Below are positions 32,150 to 44,515 of a stretch of 64,000 nucleotides of DNA, in pieces (the first letter of the stretch is position 1; each line of letters opens with the position of its first letter). The DNA comes from Ambrosia x helenae (lineage: Eukaryota; Streptophyta; Magnoliopsida; Asterales; Asteraceae), in the NCBI GenBank assembly GCA_030844895.1, contig CM061223.1, positions 104,825,186 to 104,889,185 of the forward strand, given 5' to 3'. The position numbers were made by a program, and so were the translations under genes. The notes under the pieces are model-generated. The model ran no database searches. It was not told the DNA's origin and saw only the letters and a list, made by a program, of their open reading frames with translations.

Positions 32150-35100
32150 TGCAATCAATAATCCTCCATATTTCTCTTACCATGGAGATCTTGAGTTGGT
32201 GAGCTTGTTGTTCAGTAAGAGATCCTTGTTGAGGTTCAAGATGTTGAATGGTGAGCAGGTCTTTTGTTGACAGATTCTTCAATTCATTGATGGAGGTAAA
32301 GACCTTACTTCAACGATCTCTTCTTGTGATCATCACTAAGTTTGAATCAGTGAATGACCATTTCACTATGTTTACTTTAGACTGGTAAAAGTCTAGAGTA
32401 TAGGGGACCATGCTTGTCTCCTGGTTTGTTCCTGATTTTGAAATATCTTCTATTTCAATGACCATCATGTGGGATCTCCTTCTTTGTTCAATGTTAACAA
32501 CACCAGGTGCATCACTAGAGGTTGGAATGTGTTGTTCAGTGATTACCTTGGTTTGTTTCTTGTCAGTTATGGTTTGTTGAAGTTGGTAAGCAAAAGTAGA
32601 AGGTCCCTGAATTGTGTAAGCAAAGGTTTCTCTTCAACAACAAAATCATCTTGGACAATGGTGTTGCCTTCAAGCAATACCATTTTAAAGTCTGTTTTGA
32701 TGGTTTCCGCTGGCTTCTTCTTGGTAGCAGGCTTTGTTGGTTGTTTAACACCAGAAGTTTTAAACTTCTCTAGATTTGCAAGTCTATCAGCCTTGAACTT
32801 CTTGTAAGTTTCATATAATACATCTTCTTTCCATCTGGACACTTGCATCTTTGAACCATAGTCATTGTCTACCAATTCTTGTATGATTTCAGCTCTCTTC
32901 AACTTCCTATCTTTCTCAGTTGCAAGCTTGTCAGATACAAGTTGTGCTCTGTATGTAAGTTCTTCAATTGAGAGCCATTTAAGTGAGTACTTCTTGGTTT
33001 TGATATTTTTGCTGATATAGTTCATCAGCTGTTGTCTTTTGTCTTCTTCAGCAACTCTTTCTTTTTCTTCCAACTCACTTAGTTTATGTTCATACCTCAT
33101 TAACTTGTCATTATAGCTTAAGTCATCCCTTGCTTCTAGGCTGTTCCAGATCTCATCTTCCATAGCCTTTTTCTTTGCTGCCTTTAAACACTTATCCATA
33201 AGTTCTTTTGAAATTGATATTGGAGTAGGGTTTAAAAAAGTTTCTTGAGTGGGAATAGGCTTAGGAATATCAGGTGGAGTAGGTTCAATTGCCTTAGAAG
33301 GTTGTTCTAATTGTTTATAGGAAGTATCAACTACTGGAGGGTTGATCTGAGTATCAACTACTGAAGGATTGTCGTCGATACTTTTGTCTTGGCCTTCAAC
33401 GATTTCTTCTATAGTGCCTTGGGATTTCTTTTCAGCTATGTCTCTAAGGAGCCTTTCTTGTTTTTCTTACCAGTCATGTCTTTCTTTCAAAGCAATTTCT
33501 TGCCTTATTTTGACTGTTTCTTTTTTGGCATCCTTGAGGTGTTGTGCTTCTCTGGCCTTTTTGGAAGCTTCAAGAGACACAACCTGTGGTTCCTTAAACA
33601 TCTCCCCCTTTTTGGCTTCATCCACTTCTGGAAACCAAGGAGGTGGAGGTGTTACACCAGATAACTGAGCAAGTTGTCTTCTGTTGTCTTCCATTTTTCT
33701 TGACAACTCATCAAGCTTGTGGTCTATGGCACTGTTGATCATCTTCATCTGAGTTTTATTCTTTAACTCCATAGCAGTCATAAAATCTTTGAGATGTGTA
33801 GATATAAGTTGATTACCATCTGGTATAGGGGACCAGCTGGGCTGCATAGGTGGTTCAAGTCTATGCTTGATGACCTAGGGAATTGGGTAGGCTTTTGTTG
33901 TGGAGGGTGTGTTTTGGGGTGATCCTCAGTTATAACTAGGGATGCCACTTTAGGGGAATTAGAGTTCAAGTGGTCTTTAACCTGATTCTTTGTGACTAGC
34001 TCTTTGAGCTTAGATACATTAGATGCCGGACCTTCATAATTAGCCGTCAATTCATGTTGTGGAGATTGTGAAACATCATCCAAACTAATGGAATCATCTG
34101 AATCTCTCGTAACATCCTAAATGAGTATGTCATCAGTTATACCATGAGCTAGGCCCAACCTAGTTTTCTCATGAACCTCTTTTTCTTGGTACTGAGATTT
34201 TCCTACTTCAGGCACATGGCCTTCATCAGTAGTTGCAAAATTTGAGGTCTTAGCTATGGTACTACTGGCCTCAAATCCACCACTAGATGGTATATGAGTA
34301 GTAGCAGCCTCAAATGTACCTAAAGTATCTAAGTTTGGGCTTAGACACCTTGGTTCATCCTCATCTCTTGGGATAGGATGGATAACATCCACATCCATGT
34401 TTGTTTCTGAGGTTGTATCCCCTGTTTTATGTGGTTGTTGGGGATTGACATTCTCAGATAGGATGTTTTCTTTCAGCCCAGAGAGAATTTGAGCTATTTC
34501 TACTGTTTGATGTGAGGGTTTAGGTTCAGTAGTTTCTGTTAAAGGTTCAGTAGGTTCAGTAGTTTCAAAGGAAGGGTCAGTAGTTATAGTCTTTTTAAGT
34601 TTCTTCCTTGAAAACAAAATGGTTTTTGGAGCTCTTTTGGGGGTGTGAGATGGATGAGACTGAGAGGAAGTTTCAGTCACATCTTCTTGAAGTACAGATT
34701 GCACATGAGCTGGTTCAGGCATCTCAACCTCCTGAACAACTTTTCTTTTTGGGTTGGTGGGTTTGGATTTTTATTGCTTTGGTTGTTTAGGCTTTTTAGA
34801 AGTGGGTTTTGAAGATGTCTGTTCCTTGGGGATTGTGACTTGTTCCCCTTGGTCATCTTCTGGCAAAAGTGCCGGTTTATTGTGCCCAAAAAATACTTGT
34901 GAGGTCAAAGGATTTAGCTTTGAAGCCTCACCCACAAGTATTCCATCACCAAGTTCTTTTATTATACATTGCATCACAAATCTTAGGTACAACAAAAACT
35001 TGGTTTTATCATTTTGGTGATGCAACACCAACTCATTAAAGAAAACTGATGATGCCCTAAAAGTAGATTCATTCACAATTGAATGAAAAATAGGTTGAAA

Positions 35101-35571
35101 AGTTGAGGGCATCTGATCATAAGATCCAATTTTAGGACTTAAACACATGATTATGTAATGAAACAAAAGTTTATATTTTGCATCAAAATATTTCTTATAA
35201 ATTGTAGCATGTGAGAGAGTACCTGGGTATCCACACATAGTCATGGTTAGTTGAATATCAGCATTGGGAATTTGTTCTGGTACATCAGCATCATCTAAAC
35301 CAAGTCGTATTCCAAAAGTAGCTGGTGTGATTGCCATAACTTTCCCTTGGATGGTTGATTTGAGGGAAATCACTTTGTTGTTCACAGTCACCGCCTCGGA
35401 GTTAGCCCAAAACTCATTTGGAGTTTGAATGTGGATTGGAGGATCAATGGTGAAAGTTGTGTAGAACTGGGAGTTGACGACTAAATCAATGATTTTGTCG
35501 TATTGAGACCAGGCTGAATCTTTCACAAAGTAGCATCTTTGATTATATCCTTGTTTCAGAACGAGAGCCAT
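32150..35571 (-). pseudogene. SIRE/Maximus-type env-like 3' ORF (minus)
   Basis: Starts at the ATG at 35571 (MALVLKQGYNQRCYFVKDSA) and runs toward 32150 through 35571-34771, 34722-34117, 34083-33778, 33847-33467 and 33199-32567, then a C-terminal stretch in another frame (32566 to about 32290). The N-terminal third is globular; the middle is Ser/Thr/Pro-rich; the 33840-32580 part is strongly helical and Lys/Glu-rich (coiled-coil-like). This layout matches the large env-like ORFs downstream of pol in SIRE/Maximus Copia elements of Asteraceae, an assignment made from memory of the family. Several stops and frameshifts. No gag or pol precedes it, so the element is 5'-truncated. Confidence 0.6.
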
Positions 35572-35660
35572 GGTGTATTTTGATTGAACAGTGTTTTTGA
35601 TGTTGCATGGGAGGGTTTGAGAGTGTTTTGAGATAGAAAGAGGGAATTTTTGCAGCTTAC

Positions 35661-37339
35661 ACATCAACAAGGAGCTGCAATCATCTAACAGGATGCTTCA
35701 ACTGTCGAATCAGCAGCTTGTTGAATCTAATCAGCAGCTTGTGCGCTCAAATGAAGACACTGTAAGGATACCGACTGGTATAGAGTCTTAGTACCAGCTG
35801 CAGTTAGCGAATGTGAATAATGAGAAGAGGATTGAAGAATACAAGTCGGAGAATCGGAAGCTCAAAGAACGGGTAGATAAACTGTTTGAAGATCGTCCTA
35901 GACTCACTAGAGCTTCTGGTTCAGGTTCTGGTAATGATGATGAAGATGAAGAAGATGAAGATAAGGATAATGAAGAAGATGAAGAGGGTAATGGTGATGA
36001 TGGTAATGATGATGATGACGATGAAGGGAAGGATGGTGGTGACAATCCAGGTAATACTGGTGCAGGTTCATCGTCTGGCACAGAAGAACGCCACGGCAAA
36101 CGCGAACATGACACCCAGGTCAAGGATCCCAAAGGTGGCTCATCCACTCAGGGGGAGTCCACTGCTGAAGCTCTTCAATGAGTAAAGGACTACATACAGA
36201 CTGGATGGGTTCCTTTGGGTGTGGCAGAACCGTTAAGGAATTTGTTCCTGTATGATGATGAAGGAAACCCGAGGACCATCCCTCAGCATGAAGATCTGGA
36301 AGTGGGAGATATTCCACCAGACATCTCCAGGGAAGACATGGCTACTATCTATGGCTTGACACTTGGAGAACCTTCCAATGCAAGTCATACTCCTCTAGAA
36401 CCGGATCCCAAGCATAATGAGGTGGAAATGGAGGACATTACTCATGAAGTCTATCCAGAATATTGCTTTGACAATAATTCCACCGGGATTCCAGACATTG
36501 ATGAAGATATGATGAATCAAGCTGAGGATAAGCTTCATTCTGAGCCAACTCCAATTCCTGATGAGGTATTATCTCGAACTGAATGTATTATGAGACTGTG
36601 CTCTCAATGGTACCTATTAGTGGCAAAAAGAACTGTGAAGAAAAGGGCAGAACAAGCGTCTATGTTTAAGAAGAGGCTTTCTAAGATGTGTGGAAACTTT
36701 ATTGTCTGGGCTTACATTGAACATGCTAAGGTTTTCAGCAACAAGTGGCAGGAAGGGTTACTGTACTTTAGCTGGTATACCAAGATCAAAAGCCTTCCTT
36801 TCTGGTATGTTCGAGATCTGGTATGTCTCCATCCACTCTACTATGAGAGGTGTTCCGGTTTCAAGTCGTTTGTGAACATTCTGAAGAAGGAAAGCAATGG
36901 TCAGTGGAAAACATTCAGGCCTCAGTATCCAAAGTCTTACAAGACCAAGGAACTGTATCCCATCACTAAGCATCCCATCTGGCAGCACAAGATCAAGCCC
37001 CCAGACTGCATGTCAAGGATTCCTATCACTCAATTGGAACAGAACTTCACCCCGAAGTTCTGGTTCTGGCATTATGACTCAATCACGATGGAAGCAGTGG
37101 TTGTCCTTGACAATGCACCAAAGCTATGTAGAAAGATCAGAGTCTGGGATCCAATGTGGCTGATCAATCTTTCAAAAGCTAATATTGCCACTCTTTATCA
37201 GTATCCTATCCAGCATCTTCAATCAGAAGCCGATCAAGCTATCAAGTTTCAATGGGTGCTTTCGTTCTGCTATGCATACAAGATTCATGTTGGCTGTGAC
37301 TGGACAAAGCTGAGCAGGATTCGGACTGCAAAGGCTTAA
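35661..37339 (+). pseudogene. SIRE/Maximus-type env-like 3' ORF (plus)
   Basis: One plus-strand frame from about 35661 to 37339 with only two stops: a TAG near 35789 and a TGA at 36179-36181. Order: coiled-coil-like Gln/Asn-rich start; KRIEEYKSENRKLKERVDK; an Asp/Glu-rich acidic stretch (about 35930-36050); then a 374-codon C-terminal part (36215-37339) with a Trp/Tyr-rich fold. Followed within 60 bp by a polypurine tract (AAGGGGGAG near 37390) and an LTR, as expected for a Copia 3' ORF. It is head to head with the minus-strand env-like frame. Function in these elements is unproven. Confidence 0.6.
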
Positions 37340-37399
37340 AAGATCAAGAGTTGTTGCTTGAAGTTTTGAAGACATACTAGCTAGGTCCAAGGGGGAGTC

Positions 37400-37901
37400 T
37401 GTTAGTACATGTAATATATATGTCCCTAGCCTAGTATAGATGTTTGTTTATCGTTATTATATGTGTTTTGATGTGTTTTGTATGATTTTGGGCTGATTTG
37501 TATGCACTAGCAACTAGGTCCCTAGGGCGCAACTAACCTTGCTAGTCGCGTGGGAAACAAGACGACTAGCATGCTAGTCGCCCCACCTAGTCGCCTGTAA
37601 CAAATCTAGTCACCCCGAGGGCTCTGAGTGACTAGAAGCAGGTATAAATACTTGCAATGATTGCCCTAATCATTTCAGCTGTCATTTCACACACTCCAAC
37701 TTCTCAGGTCATAGGTTTTTGGGTCTGTAAGCTGTATTGTACACTCGTGCTCTGTTTCTAATACGATTACAACCTTTAAACCATTTTGTGTGTGTTTTTG
37801 ATATCTCGTTATTGTGCTTGTTGGCAATTTTGTTATCCGAACATCATCTACACTAGGTAAACCAGCTCGTGATAGTCGGGTTGTCCGAAAACGATCCTAC
37901 A
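37400..37901 (+). repeat. 3' LTR of a SIRE-like Copia element (plus)
   Basis: Begins TGTTAGTACATG right after the polypurine tract and ends CGATCCTACA: 502 bp with TGT...ACA ends. Contains a TATAAATA box near 37644. No partner LTR in the window; unrelated in sequence to the LTR at 31469-32094. Confidence 0.65.
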
Positions 37902-38051
37902 TCTTTAATATATATTTTCATCCTTATTTGCATGATTAAAAGTGTTGCTTTATCATATTATAGAAAATTAATTTCTAAGCTACATCGTAACACATATTTT
38001 GTTTTAATATTATATTTGCCTATCCTGGGAAAATCCCAGGATATAACCTAG

Positions 38052-38108
<57 letters not shown>

Positions 38109-38111
38109 TGA
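37902..38111. repeat. Spacer with long (TA)n tract
   Basis: Includes about 25 TA units at 38053-38102 directly left of the next fold-back element. A CCTGGGAAAATCCCAGG hairpin lies at about 38024-38040. Confidence 0.7.
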
Positions 38112-38503
38112 GGATCTTGTAGGAAAATTGATTTTGTGAGAAGTGTAAGAAGGATTAAGAATTGACATGTAACCACGATGTTTTGGATTTAGAAATGATG
38201 TTTTTTGTTGTTTTGGCTTGAAAAAACACTAAACACAACAATTTAAAACACAATGCAATGGATTATAGTTATTAAAATTAAAACACAGTAGTAAACACTT
38301 AAAACACACTGCTTAATGTTCTTGGCATGGTGTTTTAAGTTTTAAGGCTAAAATACATTGTTTTCGGTTTTTAATTGTTATGTTTGGTATTTTTCTAGGC
38401 AAAACAATCCAAAACATCATAAATAAGTCCAAAAAATGATGCGTACATATCTATTTTAATCATTCTCACACTTCTCACAAAAATCTATTTTCCTACATGA
38501 TCC
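38112..38503. mobile_element. (TA)n-adjacent fold-back element
   Basis: Inverted arms of about 46 bp: left GGATCTTGTAGGAAAATTGA..., right its near-complement ending CCTACATGATCC. The centre contains repeated AAAACAC/TGTTTT words. No ORF. A (TA)n tract lies on the left side only. Confidence 0.7.
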
Positions 38504-38694
38504 TTACCCAACAGAAAAACTCATTTTATTGAGAGAACTAAAAAACTTCTAATTAAATGCAAAATAAAAAAATAAAAATAAAATCATAACTCAAAATTTA
38601 AGTAAAAGTACTAGAAAATTAGTTTGGAGCTTTTCTTTCCCACGTCATCCCCGTTCAAAAAAAATAAAAAACTAAAAAACGCTACTGCATATGT

Positions 38695-38930
38695 TTTGTA
38701 TAACCCAAAAACCTAATTCCACTCCACCCATCCCCACCCACTTCCAAAAACTTAAATCGATCATCCAGAAACATAAACCACTCATCCACCCCTACCCAAA
38801 AACCTAAACCCACCACACCCACTACCTACTAAAAAACATAACCCCCCACCCACCACAACCACAACCAAAAACCTAACTCCCTTACCCAAAAACCTAAACC
38901 CACCCTATCCACCCCAAAACCTAAACCTTA
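38695..38930. repeat. Low-complexity CCCAAAAACCTAAACCCACC region
   Basis: About 235 bp almost without G on this strand, made of imperfect ACCCAAAAACCTAA and CCACCC words. Some words resemble plant telomere repeat units, but there is no regular CCCTAAA array. Confidence 0.7.
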
Positions 38931-39246
38931 GAGCATTCACATTTAGAGACCTAAATGTATGTATGTGAGTGTGTCCACCAAATTATATATGGTGAGTGTA
39001 AGTAGTTGTGAGTAGAGGAGAGAGAAAATATTTGGTGGAAGTACTATTCACCCCTATATTTGAATAGTCATTGTTCACCCCTAAAAATATTTTAATATTT
39101 TTGGAAATGGTTGTGAGTGAGAAGAGAGAAAATATAATGATAAAAGTATGAAAAGTATTATTATTTTAAAGAGAAAATTTTAGGGTAAAATAGTGATTTT
39201 AGTGTAATTTGATGGAGAAAATTTGGTGGAGGAGATTTGAATGCTC
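38931..39246. mobile_element. Tourist-like MITE (TTA target duplication)
   Basis: 316 bp with terminal inverted repeats GAGCATTCACAT / ATTTGAATGCTC and the 3-bp duplication TTA at 38928-38930 and 39247-39249. No coding capacity. A 3-bp TTA duplication fits the PIF/Harbinger group. Confidence 0.75.
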
Positions 39247-39487
39247 TTAGTAGCTAAAGTCAAAAAAAAAAACTAATCCTAAAAGCTATACTATACTCAA
39301 AAACGAAACCCGAAAGCTTAACCAGACATTTACTATACATGTGCACTAGAATTCGTATTTATTTATTGTTCATTTTTTCCGAACAGAAATAACGTGGAAA
39401 AAAGAAGCTTTGAACTAATTTTTGTAGTTTTTGACTATTTTGTGTTATGATTCTCTCCCTGACTATAACTTTATTAGTTTATTGAAT

Positions 39488-40099
39488 GGGAAAAGGAATT
39501 AAATAATCCTAACTTTGAGGGATTGGAAGGAAATAATTCTAACTTAAAAATTGTAAGATAACAGTCAATGTTTTTATTTTGTTGGTCCCAAACTAACTCC
39601 AGTTAACTTTTTCTATTAAGTGCCAACGTGACATCACAAGTGGCTTCTGACGTGGCATAAAGTGACAATCTGTCAAAAAAAAAAAAAAAAGAAAGAAAGA
39701 AGAAGTGGACCACCTTATCCACATTCTTTGATGTAATTAAAATTAAAATAAATGTTTTAATAATGTTTTTAAAACATTTATTTAAAAAAAATGGTGGGCC
39801 ACCTTTTTATTTTGTGTGCCCCAATTGTTTTTAAAAACATTATTAAAACATTTATTTTAAATACATTAATACATGTAGATAAGGTGGCCCACCATATTTT
39901 TTGACAAGTTGTCACTTTATGCCGCGTCAGAAGTCACGTGTGATGTCACGTTAGCACTTAACAGAAAAAGTTAACTTAGGTTAGTTTGAAACAAACAAAA
40001 TAAAAACATTGACAAGTTGAAACTGTTATCTTACAGGTTTCAAATTGGAATTATTCCCTTCCAACCCCTAAAATTAAAATTATTTAATTCCATTTACCC
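39488..40099. mobile_element. Long inverted-repeat (fold-back) element
   Basis: About 612 bp whose arms (about 39488-39720 and 39885-40099) are complementary for over 200 bp, sharing GGAATTAAATAAT, GTTAACTTTTTCT, AACGTGACATCACA and GGCATAAAGTGACAA. The centre holds AT-rich AAAACATTTATT inverted words. No ORF. Long arms suggest a MULE-type or Foldback MITE; no clear target duplication was found. Confidence 0.75.
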
Positions 40100-41534
40100 T
40101 TACCTTCCCGTAACTATGCTGTTGTAGTTGGGGACACAATTCTTAATTGTTCCCATTAATCGTACAACTCCACTTAGGTATTCCTTTATAAATTGCTCCC
40201 TTTACACGTACATTTCCACTTATGCATTATTCCTTTAATGGCATTTAACTTCTTTGGGGGGAATTAAGTTATGGGATTTACATATAACTTTGACTTCTAG
40301 GGTTTGATTCGGCATTACCACTCTATGAATAAAGATGTAAATCAAAGAATATAACAAATTGCAAATATAATATTTTCATATACCATTTCTGTTTCACGAA
40401 GCGGCAATTTTCTTCTTCTTTCTTTCTTTCTTTTTTTTTTTTTTTTTTTTTTTACGTAAGCGGCAAACATTTAACATTGTCACATAACGAATTTGTTTTT
40501 TATTAATATGAGTCAGTATTTGAAATTTTGAATGTATATCTCATTACGCATTAAATATACATCGATATAAAAATTATAAATTGCATGTTGTAATACATTA
40601 TAACTATTCTAAGATAAAATACATTTAATCCAGCTGTAATAATAGATGACACCCGATTATTATATACTTATGCTTCTCTTAATATAAACCATACATCTCG
40701 GGTTCAAATCAAAGATGTAGCATGAATATTTTTATAACTTCATAATAAATAAGACATGGTCCTGCAACAACTTTATCGTAACCACAAATTAATTGGGTTA
40801 AAGTACCAAGTTGTAAGTGATTCTAACATTTATGTAGAAAAGTACATTTTATTCAATTATACTATAAGATATAAAAACAGATTTTGAAGAACGGCTAAAT
40901 CATGCACCTTTTATATGACAATACCTCATGTTAAATCTACAACAATGTCTGTTATGGGATTAAAACCCTTAACTACTTGTAGAGTAACATATTTACTACA
41001 CAAACTGATAGTTGCTAGAATACGCTCTTTGATACCTTTGGCTCCCTAGCGCCAGAAGCTATTCGTTTCTTGACCAGGGTCCAACGGGTCGTCCACAGCA
41101 ATAGTTCATCTCCAGGGGAGCAAGGATTTGTCTTTGGTAGACTAGGGCTCGCAATTCAGAAAGGGGTGGCGACGTAGCTTGTTGCCCGTCTACCGATATG
41201 TAAATTAGTAAAACAAATGTAAAATTGTTACATACTCGGATAATGTATTAAAGGTAAAGAAAAAAATCCTAAGAGAGAAGGAGATGGGGGTTTAAGGGGG
41301 ACCATTAGGCGTGCAACGCAATTATTCCATAATTGGAATAATTAGGGTTTTAAAATAATATATATGTGGTCCTTAAATTATTGAATAGTGTTGAAATTTT
41401 GAAATCAATTTCTCGTTTTCTTAAAAAGTATTTTATACCCCCGATTTTTCTAGATATTCGATTACAAAGAAAAATGCTCCAATGATTTATTTATCATGTT
41501 TTTGTCACATACAAGCAAATACGTTTATACATAT
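40100..41534. other. Intergenic spacer, no gene seen
   Basis: AT-rich. Contains a pyrimidine run (40413-40453) and a GC-richer remnant at about 41035-41205 whose last part (41164-41196) matches 29513-29544. No coding frame supported. Confidence 0.4.
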
Positions 41535-41939
41535 ACTAGCTTATACCCTGGGAGCGTCTCGGGTTGAGAAATCTAAATAAAGTGAATAAAATTAGAAGTA
41601 TCTAAACTATAAAAATGGCATCTATGTATCAACTTACATTAGATACTTTTAAAAAAATATATACCAAAAGATCAATTTCACCTTACAACATCAACACCTA
41701 AAACAGAATATTAAGATCCCAAGCACTTCAAGGGGACAAAGATTGTTTAGCACCAATACATTCAGTCAAAGGTCTTTAACTGCATACAATAAGATTTGAG
41801 CTATTTCAGAATATGATAGAAAAAGAAAACATAGCAGTTACCTGTTGGAGCGCGTCCCGGGTTGAAATATCCAATATGACATAATAAAATATCTAATATA
41901 ACAACATAATTAATGACTTTCCAATATATGATTAATAAA

Positions 41940-42006
<67 letters not shown>

Positions 42007-42777
42007 TTTTAAACAAATCTCTGCCATAAGTTATCATATTCTAATATAAAAAAGGGTAATTGGGTCGGGTATCACCTAATCCCAGGTCCGACCCAAACCC
42101 AAATTTTTTTTTTAAACTAATATATCCTGGGAGCGTCCCGGGTTGAGAAATCTAATTTGAAATATCAATTTTACACCTGAAATAGACTGATGCGTTTTAC
42201 AGTTACATGTAGGAAAGCTTCGGGTAGCACTTAACCTAAAACAATTAACAATGTATCTTCAATGTTAGTGCATAACCTTAAACACTGTATAACTCTAATA
42301 TTAAAACCTAACCTAAAACAATGTACAACTCCAATGCTAACACATGTTATAAATAAAAATCATATTTATTGGTTTGAACATAACTAATGACTTGCCTATA
42401 CATGATTAATGAATAACCTGAACACTTTGTGTTTTTTTCCTGTATGAACAAAACCACACAAAAAAAATATTCGTTTTTTTTTCCGTTTTTATATAGCACT
42501 ATGGTACCCGTTGGAAAGATAATAAAACGCTCGTTAATTTGGTGTAATTTTTTCTTTAAAAAATCTCGTATATAAAAGATATTAACGTTTAAAAGTTATG
42601 AGAGAAAACATTAGAGATAAAAATCTAATTTTGTTTTTAAATTTTAAATTATTATTTTCCTAAAATAAAGTCCTTGCCATATAGGATGACACATGGCACA
42701 CTCAATGAAGAGAATACCCTCTTTGAGTGCCATGTCATTAAAATGGCTTTGGTTTATTATATGTATAAATAGATTAG
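41535..42777. mobile_element. Dispersed repeat copy B (Helitron-like, CCCGGG hairpin)
   Basis: Same sequence and orientation as 29637-30826, with only scattered substitutions by eye and a longer (ATT)n run (41940-42006). Starts ACTAGCTTATACCCTGGGAG and ends near ATGTATAAATAGATTAG. A further related block begins at 42778 (TTTATTCCCCGGGAGCATCT), and the Gypsy tandem is inserted into it. Confidence 0.55.
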
Positions 42778-42811
42778 TTTATTCCCCGGGAGCATCTCGG
42801 GATAAACACAT

Positions 42812-44180
42812 TGATGTGTGAAATGTGTAGTAAATAAATCGGTCAAGTTTTAAAAATGGAAAAACCTACAAAACCACACACTAACGGCAAGTGTACCGGT
42901 CGCAGTGTAGCAGAGCAAGTAAGTCCGGAATATCGAACCGTGGACACAATATGGCGACTCTCGGTACTAAACCTCTGTCGAGTCCTAGTCTAATAAATTG
43001 AAGTGATTGTGATGTAATTAATTACTAAAAAATATAAAATTAAACTAAATAAAATATGAACAACTCAACAAAGAAAACGAACAAGTAGAACTAGATGAGA
43101 TCAAGTAATGAGAAAATGGCTACCTAGGTAAGAATCAAGGTGACTGACGTATAGCTCTCGGGATTGGATAAATGGGTTTTGGCTACTGGGATCTTAAGAT
43201 ACACTAAACTAGACCAACACTGGAACGCGAATCACTCTCCAACATGTCGCAATACTGAATCTAGGGAAGTGTGTAAACTCACCGGTATCGGGTTCAGATC
43301 ACCTCTCGGTCTCTCCAAACTATGCTAAGGTATCCTAAATCTGAATGTCCTCTCGGCCCCCTCAGAAACAATACATCCGGGATGTGTAAGGGATGCAAGG
43401 GATAGTTATTCTAACACGTTTCTAACACAGGATGCTAACAAAATAGGCACGCTAGGGGTGACTCACTCTCGTGCAGACCACGGTCCCGAATACCTACCAA
43501 GCTAGACACACCGACACCTAATCTCCTCTCGGTCTCAAAGGTGGTAGAATGCTAGATTACCGAATACTTTATATAACTTGTTTCTAGGGTTTACTACGTC
43601 TAGCAACCACAAGATTTATCAAAAACACAAAGTCTAAGACAATCACAAAACCCGAGATCAAAAGATACAAAATAAATTAAACTAGAATTAAGCGAAACAA
43701 GAATTAATATGCAGATATCAAGCACGCATATACAAAAGAAACATTATTAGAAGACCTTTTACCAAAACATTATCCAAAACATAACATAGATCCAAACCGA
43801 AAACTACTATTCAATTGTCACCCATCATCAATACCTAGGTAGCACTAAAAGTTTAGCTACTCATAGTCATGAAAAAAAAAATAAAACATTGGTTCAAAAT
43901 AATATATAGCCATGGTAATAATATTTATAAACACGAAGTAAATAAATATAAAGCCAAAAATTATTATAGTCGAACCCGTAGCTTGAATCTTGAACCCTTG
44001 CCTTCAAAAATCTGCTGTGTTTCTCAAGAGCCCTCTTAAAATTCCTTGATCAAGCTTCTGTTCCTCTTTGCTATCCTCCTCGCGGCCGCTGTCTATTCTT
44101 TTCCTACTTGTTGTAGGTTTTTCTTTTTTTCTTTAACAATTGGGCCCCCACAAGTCAACGTGACTTGTTCCAAAATGTAA

Positions 44181-44242
<62 letters not shown>

Positions 44243-44515
44243 GTAGTAGTAGTAGTAGTAGCATACTTCATGTTCTCATGTTGGGTGTTCTTGGCTCGAC
44301 CAAAATTGCTCGTTTACGCTCCAACGTCTATGAACACCTGCTCTCAAGTGTTCGTGTCCCGATTAGAAATCATTCGTTTTGAGCTCATTTTTCACGAACA
44401 CCTATAAAATAATAAAATAAACAAATAAATAATAAAACTGGCACGAAACGCATACAAACTTGACAAAATAATATACAAAATACATAGGAAATTAGATGTG
44501 TTTTGCAACACATCA
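42812..44515 (-). repeat. LTR 1 of the Gypsy tandem (3' LTR)
   Basis: 1,704 bp. Contains a (TTA)n(GTA)n microsatellite (about 44182-44260), the shortest of the three copies. Confidence 0.92.

Noticed and set aside
35788..36147. Minus-strand Ser-rich ORF opposite the acidic env-like block
   Set aside because: Complement of the Asp/Glu-rich repeat; no independent support.
37869..38051. Short plus-strand ORF after the SIRE-like LTR
   Set aside because: Overlaps LTR end and spacer; composition gives no support.
38695..38930. Interstitial telomere array
   Set aside because: Words such as CCTAAACC occur, but no regular CCCTAAA repeat.
44165..44407. Poly-Leu/Val ORF, repeated at 50340 and 56545
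   Set aside because: Product of the (TTA)n(GTA)n microsatellite in the LTRs.
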